A program made the position numbers and the translations under genes. From the NCBI GenBank assembly GCA_030638575.1, contig DAOWEJ010000115.1:1-53359 (forward strand): a stretch of 53,359 nt of DNA. Direction: 5' to 3'. The stretch is from Deltaproteobacteria bacterium (GTDB lineage Bacteria; Desulfobacterota; Desulfobacteria; Desulfobacterales; JAUWMJ01). Numbering within the stretch: the first letter of the stretch is position 1; each line of letters opens with the position of its first letter. A model generated the notes under the pieces. That model saw only the letters and a program-made list of their open reading frames with translations, searched no databases and was not told the DNA's origin. This document shows positions 53,338 to 53,359 of this stretch, in pieces.

Positions 53338-53359
53338 CAGGGGATTTAGATTTAATTGA

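Overview
The window most likely comes from a Gram-negative, flagellated, type IV-piliated anaerobe of the Desulfobacterota (Desulfobacterales-like). Supporting signs are LPS heptose synthesis (hldE), several lipoproteins, a selenocysteine tRNA, FeoAB, LarC, a ThrH-type threonine route, many sigma-54 signals and dense small intergenic repeats. The assignment rests on gene content and repeat style and was not tested by any search.

Layout. 0.3-2.5 kb: pilA with a sigma-54 promoter, plus a PilR-type activator without an adjacent sensor. 2.8-8.9 kb, minus strand: pyrC-pyrB, lepB, pgpA, larC and an M20 peptidase. 9.3-9.7 kb: tRNA-Sec and initiator tRNA-Met. 9.7-15.4 kb, minus strand: DUF167, hldE, a thioesterase, thrH, hom and an alaC-like aminotransferase. 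15.6-21.4 kb: purM, a 36-codon ORF and tsaD, facing nagZ and a PAS-GGDEF-EAL protein. 21.6-29.6 kb: tRNA-Arg, rpoH, a TPR lipoprotein, a LolB/DUF4292-like lipoprotein, cinA, an alpha/beta hydrolase and an RlmD-type methylase. 29.7-36.9 kb: feoA-feoB followed by a frameshifted CDF transporter, then rmlC-rmlD and a U32 protein. 37.1-39.7 kb: a flagellar regulatory group (flgM-like, DUF2802-like, fliA, flhG). 39.8-44.6 kb: a patchwork region with few genes. 44.7-52.8 kb: a two- to three-gene heme-sensor operon, PBP1A, a CHASE2 adenylate cyclase, a GNAT and an unknown 353-residue protein.

Most of the window is ordinary housekeeping. The unusual part is 39.8-44.6 kb. A ~550-bp direct repeat, each copy with a near-consensus sigma-54 promoter, brackets a 2.45-kb segment. 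That segment holds a small membrane-protein ORF between two attC-like hairpins, a group II intron RNA with no reverse transcriptase, and an exported rhodanese. A 13-codon stub of a response regulator lies just outside the left copy. I read this as a composite of integron-cassette-like and intron relics with a mobile or duplicated sigma-54 control region.

A second theme is small non-coding elements that shape genes. One family (three copies, terminal inverted repeats) has 5-bp target duplications in two copies. One copy is inserted in the Shine-Dalgarno of purM, duplicating AGGAG, and another lies in the feoA leader. A second family (two copies) has 6-7-bp duplications. Iterated-word palindromes fill many gaps and reach into coding ends: an in-frame insert in pyrC, the hydrolase C-terminus and several N-termini.
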